Part shown: piece after piece, positions 38,999 through 49,419 of the stretch
Layout: every line of letters begins with the position of its first letter
How positions within the stretch are numbered: the first letter of the stretch is position 1
From: Pseudomonas multiresinivorans
Lineage (GTDB): Bacteria; Pseudomonadota; Gammaproteobacteria; Pseudomonadales; Pseudomonadaceae
Reading direction: 5' to 3'
Assembly (NCBI RefSeq): GCF_012971725.1
Contig: NZ_CP048833.1
Location: 992,001-1,056,000 of the forward strand
DNA: 64,000 nucleotides
Translations under genes and position numbers: made by a program
Notes under the pieces: generated by a model
What the model saw: only the letters and a program-made list of their open reading frames with translations
Database searches by the model: none
Told to the model about the DNA's origin: nothing

Positions 38999-39898
38999 TC
39001 AATCCGGCGCCGCCTCGACGATCCGCTCGACCAGCCACTGCAACGCTGCATCCCGCTCGCGTTGGGCGAGGTAGACCAGTTCCAGGTGAAACTGCCCGAC
39101 GTCGAACGGCAACTCCAGCACCTGCAACGGTAATAGCTCCGCGAAATAGATGGCCAGGCGCGTCGGCAACACCGTCAGCAGATCGGTGCTGGCCACCAGG
39201 TGCGCCGCCTGCAGGTAGTTGGGCGTGGTGTAGGCGATCTCCCGCTTGAGTCCCTGGCTGGCCAGCCACTGGTCGACCATGCCCTTGGTCTGCCCGCCGG
39301 AAACCCACAGGTGCCGCTGACCGAGGAAGGTCTGCAGATCGATCCCGCCATTCACCTGCGGATGCCCGCGCCGGGCCAGCAGGCGCAGCGTTTCGCTCGC
39401 CCACGGCCGACGCTGGAAGCGCGCCGGCAGTTCCTCGAAACGGCCCAGCACCAGGTCCAGGTTGCCCTTGTCCAGCGCCTCGGCCGGTAGCGTCGGCGTC
39501 AGGTGCTGGATGCTCAGGCCCATGCCTGGCGCCGCGCTTCCCAGACTTTCGAGCAGGTGCGGCATGCACAGTGCTTCCACATAGTCGGTCAGCGCCATCG
39601 TGAAGCGCTGGCGGCTGCGCGCGGGGTCGAAGGTGTCGCCGCCGGCCAGGCTCTGGCCGATGCGTTGCAGCGCATCGCGGATCGGCGCTTCCAGCTCCAG
39701 CGCCCGAGGCGTTGGCTGCATCGCCCGACCGACGCGCACCAGCAGCGGGTCATCGAGCAGTTCGCGCAGGCGGTTCAAAGCGTTGCTCACCGCCGGCTGG
39801 CTCAGCGCCAGGCGCTCCGCCGCACGGGAAACGTTTCGCTCGCGCAGCAGCGCGTCCAGCACCCGCAGCAGGTTGAGGTCGAACGTATTCATATTCAT
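38999..39898 (-). CDS. LysR-family transcriptional regulator
   Basis: This is a 299-residue regulator with an N-terminal winged helix-turn-helix (FDLNLLRVLDALLRERNVSR, then AAERLALSQPAVSNALNRLR) and a C-terminal periplasmic-binding-like effector domain. The N-terminal pattern MNMNTFDLNLLRVLD is that of the NodD/PcpR-like group. The start was taken at 39898; no strong ribosome site is visible, and 39892 or 39919 are possible. It is divergent from the 3-hydroxyacyl-CoA dehydrogenase gene across about 100 bp, the usual LysR arrangement, so it probably controls that pair. The effector is unknown. Confidence 0.9.
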   Translation of the reverse strand: MNMNTFDLNLLRVLDALLRERNVSRAAERLALSQPAVSNALNRLRELLDDPLLVRVGRAMQPTPRALELEAPIRDALQRIGQSLAGGDTFDPARSRQRFTMALTDYVEALCMPHLLESLGSAAPGMGLSIQHLTPTLPAEALDKGNLDLVLGRFEELPARFQRRPWASETLRLLARRGHPQVNGGIDLQTFLGQRHLWVSGGQTKGMVDQWLASQGLKREIAYTTPNYLQAAHLVASTDLLTVLPTRLAIYFAELLPLQVLELPFDVGQFHLELVYLAQRERDAALQWLVERIVEAAPD

Positions 39899-40002
39899 CG
39901 GCTGAATGCCACTTATCACAACTCAAAATTTCAAAAATAGTACCGCCTTCCCTAAGGTGAGTGGTCTTCAAACGAGCGTTTCAGGCTGACAAGAGGAACA
40001 AC

Positions 40003-41238
40003 ATGAGCCAGAACATCCGCATCGCCAGCGCCGCCGTCATCGGCGCCGGCACCATGGGCCGGGGCATTGCCATGTGCCTGGCGAACGCCGGCGTGCAGGT
40101 CCTGTGGCTGGACAACAACCCGCAGATGCTCACCCAGGCCCTCGGCGCCGTGGCCGACACCTACGCCCACAACGTGCGCCAGGGCCGCATCGACGAGGCC
40201 GAAGCCGCCCGTCGCCGCGCGCGCATCTCCCAGGTGGCGAACTACGCGGCGATTCGCGAGGTAGACCTGGTGATCGAGGCGGTGTACGAGAACCTCGAAC
40301 TCAAGCAGTCGATCTTCCGCGAACTGGACGCGGCGCTGAAACCCTCGGCGATCCTGGCCTCCAACACCTCCTACCTGGACGTCGACGCCATCGCCGCCGT
40401 GACCTCGCGGCCGTCCCAGGTGCTCGGCCTGCACTTCTTCAGCCCGGCGCACATCATGAAGCTGCTGGAGATCGTGCGCGGCGCGAAGACTGCGCCCGCC
40501 GTGCTCGAAGCCGCGCTGGAACTGGGCGAGCGCATGGGCAAGGTCAGCGTGGTGGCCGGCAACTGCCACGGCTTCATCGGCAACCGCATGCTGGAGAAGT
40601 ACGTCCAGGAGTCGCGCCGGTTGATCCTTGAGGGCTCGCTGCCGCACCAGGTGGACGCGGCGATCCAGGGCTTCGGTTTCGCCATGGGCCCGTTCCGCAT
40701 GTTCGACGTGGTCGGCATCGACCTCGAATGGCGTGCTCGCGAGCTGGCCGGCAAGGGCCAGGACGCGCCGACCGTGCAGGTGGACAACCGCCTGTGCGAG
40801 ATGGGGCGTTTCGGCCAGAAGAGCGGCAACGGCTTCTATCACTACGAGCCGGGCAACCGCCAGGCCGAGCACGACCCGGAAGTCGACGCCCTGGTGGTGA
40901 GCGAATCCGAGCGCCTGGGCTACTCCCGCCGCGACATCGGCGTCGAGGAAATCCTCGAGCGCTGCCTGCTGGCCCTGGTCAACGAAGGCGCGAAGATTCT
41001 CGACGAAGGCATCGCCTCCACCAGCGCCGACATCGACACGGTTTACCTCAATGGTTATGGCTTCCCCAAGGACAAGTCCGGCCCAATGGCCTGGGCCGAT
41101 GCCCAGGGCCTGCAGAGCGTGCTGGCGCGCCTGCGTGACCTGGCCGGCGCCCACGGCGCGCACTGGCAGCCGGCTGCGCTGATCGAGCGCCTGGCCGCCG
41201 CCAATGGCCACTTTGCCGACGTGAAACAGGAGCATTGA
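40003..41238 (+). CDS. 3-hydroxyacyl-CoA dehydrogenase
   Basis: This 411-residue NAD-dependent enzyme oxidises 3-hydroxyacyl-CoA in beta-oxidation. The NAD Rossmann motif is VIGAGTMGRGIAMCLANAG (about 11-29). SNTSYLDVDAIAA and the catalytic-region LHFFSPAHIMKLLEIVRG follow, then GNCHGFIGNRM and a doubled C-terminal helical domain. The doubled C-terminal part resembles the dehydrogenase half of multifunctional FadB without the hydratase half. AAGAGGA precedes the ATG. The acyl-CoA dehydrogenase gene starts two bases after its stop, so they form an operon under the divergent LysR gene. Confidence 0.92.
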   Translation: MSQNIRIASAAVIGAGTMGRGIAMCLANAGVQVLWLDNNPQMLTQALGAVADTYAHNVRQGRIDEAEAARRRARISQVANYAAIREVDLVIEAVYENLELKQSIFRELDAALKPSAILASNTSYLDVDAIAAVTSRPSQVLGLHFFSPAHIMKLLEIVRGAKTAPAVLEAALELGERMGKVSVVAGNCHGFIGNRMLEKYVQESRRLILEGSLPHQVDAAIQGFGFAMGPFRMFDVVGIDLEWRARELAGKGQDAPTVQVDNRLCEMGRFGQKSGNGFYHYEPGNRQAEHDPEVDALVVSESERLGYSRRDIGVEEILERCLLALVNEGAKILDEGIASTSADIDTVYLNGYGFPKDKSGPMAWADAQGLQSVLARLRDLAGAHGAHWQPAALIERLAAANGHFADVKQEH

Positions 41239-41240
41239 AC

Positions 41241-43031
<1,791 letters not shown>

Positions 43032-43046
43032 TGGCTTGAGGTAAAG

Positions 43047-43084
43047 AAAAACGCCGCGCCGGGGGACTGGGGCGGCGTTTTTCT
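43047..43084 (+). terminator. Intrinsic terminator after the acyl-CoA dehydrogenase gene
   Basis: AAAACGCCGC pairs with GCGGCGTTTT around a GC-rich loop and ends in TTTTTC. Confidence 0.85.
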
Positions 43085-43108
43085 TTGGAGGTACGGTGTT
43101 GGACGACT

Positions 43109-43246
43109 CCCTCTCCCCAGCCCTCTCCCTAAAGGGAGAGGGAGCCGTTCGGCGTTTTCGTTGGCTACGGTGCTCGCTGGTGACGCAGAGGGCGCGCTTG
43201 AAGCGGATATCCCCTCTCCCTTCAGGGAGAGGGTTAGGGAGAGGGG
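43109..43246. repeat. Inverted pair of CCCTCTCCC-type palindromes
   Basis: CCCTCTCCCCAGCCCTCTCC...AAGGGAGAGGG (43109-43142) and CCCCTCTCCCTTCAGGGAGA...GGTTAGGGAGAGGGG (43211-43246) are inverted copies, each holding its own palindrome. The family is distinct from the main REP. It fills the gap between the dehydrogenase operon and folA. Confidence 0.8.
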
Positions 43247-43262
43247 TTCTTACACTGAAGAC

Positions 43263-43775
43263 TCAAGCCCGCTCCCACACCTCGAACGCATAAGCCGGCG
43301 TCTCACCCTCGGCGTCATGCTCGATGCTCGAAGCCAGATGCCAGTGCGCTTCATCCACTTCCGGGAAGTGCGCATCACCCGCCGGGCTCAACCCCACGCG
43401 GGTCAGGTACAGCCGTTCGGCACGTTCCAGCGCCTCGCCATACAGCTGCGCCCCGCCGATCAGCATCAGTTCCTCGGCTTCTTCCTGCTTCGCCCATTCG
43501 GCGGCGCGCTCGAGGGCAGCATCGAGGCTGGTGAAGACTTCTGCGCCCTCCAGCTGCAGCCCGGCCTGGCGGGTGACGACGATGTTCAGCCTGCCCGGCA
43601 GCGGGCGGCCCAGCGAATCCCAGGTCTTGCGGCCCATGATCACCGGCTTGCCCAGGGTCATCGCCTTGAAGTGCTTGAGGTCCTGCGGCAGGTGCCAGGG
43701 CAGGCGGTTGTCGACGCCGATCACGCGGTTGTCGGCAAGGGCGGCGATCATCGCCAGGGGCAGGGCTTCGGACAT
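43263..43775 (-). CDS. folA: Dihydrofolate reductase
   Basis: This 170-residue NADPH-dependent enzyme makes tetrahydrofolate and is the trimethoprim target. Signatures are MIAALADNRVIGVDNRLPWHLPQDL (split; Trp and acidic residue of the active site), VIMGRKTWDSLGRPLPGRLNIVV and LMLIGGAQLYGEAL. The start was placed at MSEALPLAMIAALA. The longer frame from 43796 is less likely, because it would begin in the stop codon of the upstream gene. It follows the two exported-protein genes on the same strand at 20 bp. Confidence 0.96.
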   Translation of the reverse strand: MSEALPLAMIAALADNRVIGVDNRLPWHLPQDLKHFKAMTLGKPVIMGRKTWDSLGRPLPGRLNIVVTRQAGLQLEGAEVFTSLDAALERAAEWAKQEEAEELMLIGGAQLYGEALERAERLYLTRVGLSPAGDAHFPEVDEAHWHLASSIEHDAEGETPAYAFEVWERA

Positions 43776-43795
43776 CGTGACTCCAGTGCTGAACA

Positions 43796-44863
43796 TCAGT
43801 GGGAACTCCCAGTGCCAGAGGATACCAGCCGCTCACCCTCGGTGGGGCCGGCGGCTGGTGGAACGCGCATGAAGAAGGTGCCGTCCTCGTTGACCTGGGT
43901 GATGCCGGTGGAGAGCACCTTGCGGTAGTCCTTGAGTTTGAACGACAGCGTCTGCTCGGGCCGCTCGGCCTTGAGCAGCACCTGCGAATAGGTAATCAGG
44001 ATCTCGAAGATCTTCAGGTCCCCCGATTGCAGCCAGATATAGGACGGCCCCGCCTGGCGCGGCGGTTCGAAGGCCAGCGAAGCGGCGCCGGGTTTGGGCG
44101 CGAACTTCAGGTGCAGTCCCTTGGTGTCCAGCCAGCTGGATTCGACCCGGCCATCGATGCCCACCAGGGGGAAGACCTGGTGGTAGTTCAGGTGCATCAC
44201 GTTGTCCTGCAGCACCGCGCCGGGACGCTCCAGGGTCACCAGCGAATCCAGGCGCAGGCCCACCAGGCTCATGGCGCCGTAGCTGGGCACGCCGAGCACC
44301 TTCACGCTGTCGGGCTGGTAGTCGAGGTTGTCGCCGTCGAGCTTCACCGTGCCGGACAGCCGCAGCGGCAGCCAGGGCCCGACGCCCAGCGGCTGAACCT
44401 CGCCGGAGACCAGCAGGCGGTCGCCTTCGACGCTCAGCTGGAAGCCGCGCAGCATGGTCTCCGGGTAATCGAGGATGTGCTGGTTGAATAGGTTGGCCAG
44501 CTGCTCGGGGCTGAGGATCACCTCGCCTTCGGAGACGTTGATGCGCATGTCCTGCGGGCGGTCGAAGTCGATGGGCTCGCCGGCCTTGAGCGGCACCAGC
44601 CAGCCCTTGAGCTGCGGGCTGTGGAAGCCGATGCCGCCCTGGAAATAGAGGTCCACGTTGTTCAGCAGGATGCCCACGCCGTCCTGGCCGGAGTCGCGCA
44701 GGCCGCCCGGCCGGCTGGCCTTGAAGTCCGCTGCCGGCGGCGTCTGCTGGAACCAGCCCTGGCGCAGTACGCCCAGTTCGCGCTGCTGCTTGTCGATGGC
44801 GCTCTCGGCGGTGGCGTTGCCGGCAAACGCCAGCAGGAGCAGGGAAGCGAGGAGGATTCTCAT
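43796..44863 (-). CDS. Exported protein of unknown function, paralogue 2
   Basis: This is a 355-residue protein with a Sec signal peptide (MRILLASLLLLAFAGNATA, cleavage after about residue 19). The mature part is rich in beta-strand patterns with a repeated 'L..V.G..' layout. It ends in a block SYIWLQSGDLKIFEILITYS ... KDYRKVLSTGITQVNEDGTFFMRVPP, which also occurs at the end of the neighbouring gene. Its ATG overlaps the stop of that gene by four bases (ATGA). No lipobox, enzyme motif or membrane anchor was recognised. It is presumably periplasmic, and the operon also leads to folA. Confidence 0.75.
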   Translation of the reverse strand: MRILLASLLLLAFAGNATAESAIDKQQRELGVLRQGWFQQTPPAADFKASRPGGLRDSGQDGVGILLNNVDLYFQGGIGFHSPQLKGWLVPLKAGEPIDFDRPQDMRINVSEGEVILSPEQLANLFNQHILDYPETMLRGFQLSVEGDRLLVSGEVQPLGVGPWLPLRLSGTVKLDGDNLDYQPDSVKVLGVPSYGAMSLVGLRLDSLVTLERPGAVLQDNVMHLNYHQVFPLVGIDGRVESSWLDTKGLHLKFAPKPGAASLAFEPPRQAGPSYIWLQSGDLKIFEILITYSQVLLKAERPEQTLSFKLKDYRKVLSTGITQVNEDGTFFMRVPPAAGPTEGERLVSSGTGSSH

Positions 44864-45894
44864 AGGGCTTTCTCCTCCGGGGCGGGCGCCTTCACGGGCG
44901 CTTTTATGGGAGATACCGCGATGTGCACCATGCCGTCCTCGCGCAGGCGGATTTCGCCGTACTGCAGCTGGCGCCGGTAGTCGTAGAGGTTGAACAGCAG
45001 CGGCGCGTCGGGGCTGAGGCTGGTGAACAGCGCGTAGGCCTTCACCAGGATGGTCCGCGCCATCTTGATGTCGCCGCCCTCGATGAACATGTAGCTTTTC
45101 GGCGCCTTGAGCTGCGGCCATTTCAGCTCGGCCAGCTCGCTGCCCAGCTGCAGGTCCATGCCGCCGTCGGCGAGCTTCAGGCTGCGCACGGTGAAGTCCA
45201 GGCGCGGCGGCGGGAACAGGCCGTCGAGGTCGACCAGGATGCGGTTGCCGATCAGCTGCATGTGCGCGGTGTGCAGTTGCAGCACCTCGGACATCTCGAT
45301 GGATGCGGCGCTCAGCGAGGGCGTGACGTCCACGTTGTCGACGTAGATCCGTTGCGGCACCAGCGCCACCTTCAGCGGGCCGGCCTGCTCGATCCCGGTG
45401 ACCATCCGCAGCGGCCGCCAGCGCCCCTTGCGCAGCAGTTCGCCGTGGACTTCCTGGCCATCGGCGCGGGTGCTGAGCTTCAGGTTGCGCACCGGCGCTT
45501 TGGCGTTGCGCAGCTCCTCGTTGAGCAGGCTGGCGAGGGTGGCGTCGGCGACGAAGATGTCCCCGGCCTGGATGCGCGCGACCATGGATTTCGGGTCGTC
45601 GAGCATCAGTGGTGTTCCAGCGCCCGCCACCGGGCTCATCTGGATCAGCATCTTGCGGATGAAGAAGCCGATGTCGTCGTGCAGGCGGAAGTCGGTCTGG
45701 CTGATCCACAGTTGCGAGGTATTACTGGCGGACTGTCGGGCGCTGACGCTGGCGTCCAGCTGGCGCGGCGGCACGGCCTGCATCAGCGGGGTGTCCGGGC
45801 CCCAGTCGGAAGGGCGCACCGGCGGTGTTTCCACGGCCGCCGCGGTGGTGGCGGCGAGCAGCAGGGGCAAGGCACTGAGCAGCGAGCGCAGCAT
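44860..45894 (-). CDS. Exported protein of unknown function, paralogue 1
   Basis: This is a 344-residue protein with a signal peptide (MLRSLLSALPLLLAATTAAA). The mature part contains a segment SQTDFRLHDDIGFFIRKMLIQM and the C-terminal block SYMFIEGGDIKMARTILVKA ... YDYRRQLQYGEIRLREDGMVHIAVSP. That block parallels the end of the overlapping downstream gene. Both proteins share a predicted all-beta lipid-binding-like organisation, but I recognise no named family. The 179-bp region upstream separates it from the divergent DUF2868 gene. The function is unknown. Confidence 0.75.
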   Translation of the reverse strand: MLRSLLSALPLLLAATTAAAVETPPVRPSDWGPDTPLMQAVPPRQLDASVSARQSASNTSQLWISQTDFRLHDDIGFFIRKMLIQMSPVAGAGTPLMLDDPKSMVARIQAGDIFVADATLASLLNEELRNAKAPVRNLKLSTRADGQEVHGELLRKGRWRPLRMVTGIEQAGPLKVALVPQRIYVDNVDVTPSLSAASIEMSEVLQLHTAHMQLIGNRILVDLDGLFPPPRLDFTVRSLKLADGGMDLQLGSELAELKWPQLKAPKSYMFIEGGDIKMARTILVKAYALFTSLSPDAPLLFNLYDYRRQLQYGEIRLREDGMVHIAVSPIKAPVKAPAPEEKAL

Positions 45895-46073
45895 GGCGAG
45901 GCCTCATTGTTGTTTTTATAGGGGCAGTGCTATCGGCTGAGTCTGAGCCTGCCCGCGCCTGGCGAGAGCCCCTCCTTGGTTTGGTTGACGATGCAGGGTG
46001 TTACCGGCGGCGCCGGGACGCCACGGCGAGCAGCGGTTATCCTTGCTGGCGAATACCGATTGTCGGAGAACCC

Positions 46074-47450
46074 GTGAGCGAGTCCGCCCTCCAATCCCTG
46101 TGGCTGTGCGAGGCCGTGCGCCTGCGCGAGGAACAGGTCGGTCCCCTGGAAGACAGCGAGGCCAATCGCCGCGCCATCGTTGGCGGTGGCGACCTCGCAC
46201 AGCGCCTTCAGCACCGCGCGCTGCTGCTGGCCGAGCGCGATGGCCAGCGCGCCGCCTTGCGCACCTGGAGCCAGGGAGCGCGCCTGTCGATCTACCTGCT
46301 GCTGGCCCTGGCGCTGTTCACCGGCGGCGGCCTGGCCTTTGCCGCGCTGGGCGACGGTCAGCGCCCGGTCAACGTGTTCTGGGCTTTGGCCAGCCTGCTC
46401 GGCCTGCACTTGATTACCCTCATTGGCTGGACGCTGGCCTTCTTCGCCGGCGGCGAGGCGGCCGGCGCGCTCGGGCGCCTGTGGCTGTGGCTGAGCGGCA
46501 AGCTCGCCCGCGATGCCCATGCGGCGCAGCTGGCGCCCGCGCTGCTGGTGCTGCTGGACCGGCAGAAGCTGACCCGCTGGGCGCTTGGCCTGCTGGTCCA
46601 CGGCCTGTGGTTCGTCGCGCTGAGCAGTGCGCTGGGCGTGCTGCTGGCGCTGCTGGCGACGCGGCGCTATGGCTTCGTCTGGGAGACCACCATTCTCGGC
46701 GGCGACACCTTCATTGCCCTGACCCACAGTCTCGGCGCGCTGCCGTCCCTGCTCGGCTTCCCGCAGCCGGATTCGGAGCTGGTACGCGCCAGCGGCGATG
46801 CCCTGGTGGCCAGCGAAAACGCGCGCCACGCCTGGGCGGGCTGGTTGGTGGGCATCCTGCTGATGTACGGCGTGCTGCTGCGCGGCGCGCTCTGGCTGCT
46901 CTGCCTGTGGCGCTGGAAGCGCGGGCGCGCGCAGCTGGCGCTGGATGTCTCGCTGCCCGGCTACGCCCTGCTGCGCGAACGCCTGATGCCGGCCAGCGAG
47001 CGCCTGGGCGTCAGCGATGCTGCGCCGGATGAGCTGGTCGAACCGCAGGCGCAGCTGCCTGCCGCCACCGCCGATGGCGCGCTGCTGGTCTCCATCGAAC
47101 TGCTGGACCGACCCAACTGGCCGCCGAAGCTGCCGGACAGCATCGCCAACGCTGGCGACCTCGACGACGGCGCCCAGCGTCGCCGCCTGCTGGAGCAGCT
47201 CACACGCTACCCGCCAGCGCGTCTGGTGATCGCCTGTGACCCGCGCCGCTCGCCGGATCGAGGCACTTTGGCGTTGATCGCCGAACTCTCGCGCTGCGCC
47301 GCCGCCACTCGCGTCTGGCTGCTGCAGGCGCCGCCGGGCGAAGCGCTGGACGCCGAGCGCCTGGGCGACTGGCACGCCGGCATCGAGCGGCTGAATTTGC
47401 CTCACACCTCGGCATCCCCGCTGGGTTGGCTGGAGACCGGGCATGACTGA
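46074..47450 (+). CDS. DUF2868 membrane protein
   Basis: This is a 458-residue protein. A charged N-terminal helix (about 1-65) is followed by membrane helices (about 72-95, 103-127, 168-192 and 265-290) and a soluble C-terminal domain (about 330-458) with Rossmann-like strands (ARLVIACDPRRSPDRGTLALIAEL, split). This matches the DUF2868 layout. The start is GTG with GGAG six bases upstream. Its last eight bases overlap the start of the next gene, a DUF3482 GTPase, and the two families are usually paired. A GTPase-coupled membrane role is inferred from that pairing only. Confidence 0.85.
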   Translation: MSESALQSLWLCEAVRLREEQVGPLEDSEANRRAIVGGGDLAQRLQHRALLLAERDGQRAALRTWSQGARLSIYLLLALALFTGGGLAFAALGDGQRPVNVFWALASLLGLHLITLIGWTLAFFAGGEAAGALGRLWLWLSGKLARDAHAAQLAPALLVLLDRQKLTRWALGLLVHGLWFVALSSALGVLLALLATRRYGFVWETTILGGDTFIALTHSLGALPSLLGFPQPDSELVRASGDALVASENARHAWAGWLVGILLMYGVLLRGALWLLCLWRWKRGRAQLALDVSLPGYALLRERLMPASERLGVSDAAPDELVEPQAQLPAATADGALLVSIELLDRPNWPPKLPDSIANAGDLDDGAQRRRLLEQLTRYPPARLVIACDPRRSPDRGTLALIAELSRCAAATRVWLLQAPPGEALDAERLGDWHAGIERLNLPHTSASPLGWLETGHD

Positions 47451-48816
47451 TGCGCTGAAACTGGCCGTGGTCGGCCACACCAACGTCGGCAAGACCTCGC
47501 TGCTGCGGACCCTGACCCGTGATGTGGGCTTCGGCGAAGTCTCCCATCGCCCGAGTACCACGCGGCATGTGGAAGGCGCACGTCTGTCGGTCGATGGTGA
47601 GCCACTGCTGGAGCTGTACGACACGCCGGGCCTGGAGGACGCCATCGCCCTACGCGACTTCCTCGACGGCCTGGAGCGCCCCGGCGAGCGCCTGGACGGC
47701 CCAGAAAAACTGCGCCGTTTCCTCGACGGTAGCGAAGCCCGCGGGCGCTTCGAGCAGGAAGCCAAGGTGCTGCGCCAGTTGCTCGCCTCCGACGCCGGCC
47801 TCTACGTGATCGACGCCCGCGAGCCCGTACTGGCTAAGTACCGCGACGAACTGGCCGTGCTCGCCGCCTGCGCCCGGCCGCTGCTGCCGGTGCTCAATTT
47901 CGTCGCCAGCCCCCAGCACCGCGAAGAGCAGTGGCGCGAGGCGCTGTCCCGTCTCGGCCTGCATGCGCTGGTGCGCTTCGACAGCGTGGCGCCGCCGCTG
48001 GATGGCGAGCGCCGCCTCTACGAAAGCCTTGCTCTGTTGATGGAGCGTGCGCGCCTGCAGCTGGATCGACTGGTGGCCGATCACGAAGCCCAGGCTGTCG
48101 CCCGCCGCGAAGCCGGTGCGCGCTTGATTGCCGAACTGCTGGTGGATGTCGCCGCCTGCCGCCAACTGGTGCCGGCAGGCGATGCCGCCGTGCGCGCCGC
48201 CACCGAGACGCTGCGCAACCAAGTGCGCAAGCGCGAAGACACCTGCGTGAAGGCGCTGCTCAGCCTCTACGCCTTCCGCAAGGACGACGCTCGCGCGGCT
48301 GATCTGCCATTGATGGACGGCCGCTGGGGCGATGACCTGTTCAACCCGGAAACCCTGCGCCAACTGGGCATCCGCCTGGGCGGTGGCGTCGCGGCCGGCG
48401 CGGCGGCGGGAGCGGGGATCGATCTGCTGGTCGGCGGACTGACGCTCGGCGCGGCGACTGCGCTGGGCGCCATCGCCGGCGGCGCCTGGCAGACCGTCGG
48501 CCATTACGGTCAGCGCCTGCTGGGCAAGCTCAAGGGCAGCCGCGAGCTTTCCGTGGACGACAGTGTGCTGCGACTGCTGGCGCTGCGGCAGCGGCAACTG
48601 CTGGCGGCTTTGCAGACTCGCGGGCATGCGGCGGTGGAGGCAATCCACCTGCAATCGCCGGAGGACAAGCAATGGCGCGAAGGCAAGCTGCCCGAGGCCC
48701 TGCGCAAGGCGCGGGCGCATCCGGAGTGGTCGGGGCTCAATGGCAAGCGGCGCTCGGAGAAGACCGAGCGGCAGGAGGCGGTGGCGCAGTTGGCGGCCCA
48801 ATTGCTGGAGCCGTGA
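47443..48816 (+). CDS. DUF3482 GTPase
   Basis: This is a 457-residue protein with an N-terminal Era/Obg-like G domain: P-loop VVGHTNVGKTSLLRTL (about 9-24), switch region RPSTTRHVEG, G3 YDTPGLED, and a degenerate G4 (the usual NKxD reads LNFVAS). The C-terminal part contains a Gly/Ala-rich hydrophobic stretch (GGGVAAGAAAGAGIDLLVGG, about 308-327, continuing to about 350) that could insert into the membrane like glycine-zipper segments. It overlaps the DUF2868 gene by eight bases, so the products probably work together. Cellular role unknown. Confidence 0.85.
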   Translation: MTDALKLAVVGHTNVGKTSLLRTLTRDVGFGEVSHRPSTTRHVEGARLSVDGEPLLELYDTPGLEDAIALRDFLDGLERPGERLDGPEKLRRFLDGSEARGRFEQEAKVLRQLLASDAGLYVIDAREPVLAKYRDELAVLAACARPLLPVLNFVASPQHREEQWREALSRLGLHALVRFDSVAPPLDGERRLYESLALLMERARLQLDRLVADHEAQAVARREAGARLIAELLVDVAACRQLVPAGDAAVRAATETLRNQVRKREDTCVKALLSLYAFRKDDARAADLPLMDGRWGDDLFNPETLRQLGIRLGGGVAAGAAAGAGIDLLVGGLTLGAATALGAIAGGAWQTVGHYGQRLLGKLKGSRELSVDDSVLRLLALRQRQLLAALQTRGHAAVEAIHLQSPEDKQWREGKLPEALRKARAHPEWSGLNGKRRSEKTERQEAVAQLAAQLLEP

Positions 48817-48830
48817 CTTCGGAGCGATGG

Positions 48831-48899
48831 CGGTTCGCGAGCAAGCTCGCTCCTACGAAAAGCGGATGCACCCTGTAGGAGCGAGCTTGCTCGCGAACG
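48831..48899. repeat. REP pair, outward orientation
   Basis: GGTTCGCGAGCAAGCTCGCT lies first and TGTAGGAGCGAGCTTGCTCG second, the reverse order to the other pairs. The copies are separated by about 18 bp, between two convergent genes. Confidence 0.85.
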
Positions 48900-48902
48900 C
48901 TC

Positions 48903-49370
48903 TCAGACAAGCGAAACCATCTCTACCCTGGGTTGCCCGTCGACGATCTCCAGAATCGCCAGCGCAATCGGCAACTTGAACCGCCGCGGCCCCGCGCTCC
49001 CCGGATTCAGATAGAGAACCCCATTGCGCACCTCGTTCAGCGGCTTGTGCGAATGCCCCGCCAGCACCACGTCGATACCTTCGGCTACTGGATCGATGGC
49101 CAGTTGCTTGAGGTCATGGATCAGGTAGAGCCGCAGTCCACCCAACTCCAGCAGCAGCGTTTCCGGCAGCGCGGCGGCCCAGTCGTCGGTGTCGTTGTTG
49201 CCGCGCACCACGTCCAGCGGGGCGAGCTCGCGGAGTTGATCGAGCAGCGAAGCGGGGCCGATATCGCCCAGGTGCAGGATGCGCTCGCAGCCGCGCAGCG
49301 CCGCCAGCGCTTCGGGGCGCAGCAGGCCGTGGGTGTCGGCGATGACGCCGATGCGCAGGGAAGTGGTCAT
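48903..49370 (-). CDS. YfcE/MJ0936-type metallophosphoesterase
   Basis: This is a 155-residue calcineurin-like phosphoesterase. Metal ligands appear in order: GVIADTHG (Asp and His), LHLGDIG (Asp), VRGNNDT (Asn), YLIHDLKQL (His) and AGHSHKPL (His-x-His). This is the compact YfcE form, which hydrolyses phosphodiesters in vitro; the natural substrate is unknown. The start was placed at MTTSLRIGVIADTHG. An upstream frame to 49397 is possible but not conserved. It is downstream of the purine permease on the same strand, with 49 bp between them. Confidence 0.87.
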   Translation of the reverse strand: MTTSLRIGVIADTHGLLRPEALAALRGCERILHLGDIGPASLLDQLRELAPLDVVRGNNDTDDWAAALPETLLLELGGLRLYLIHDLKQLAIDPVAEGIDVVLAGHSHKPLNEVRNGVLYLNPGSAGPRRFKLPIALAILEIVDGQPRVEMVSLV

Positions 49371-49419
49371 GCCAGGGAGCATAAACGACGACGCCACCCG
49401 AAGGTGGCGTCGTGGCGGA

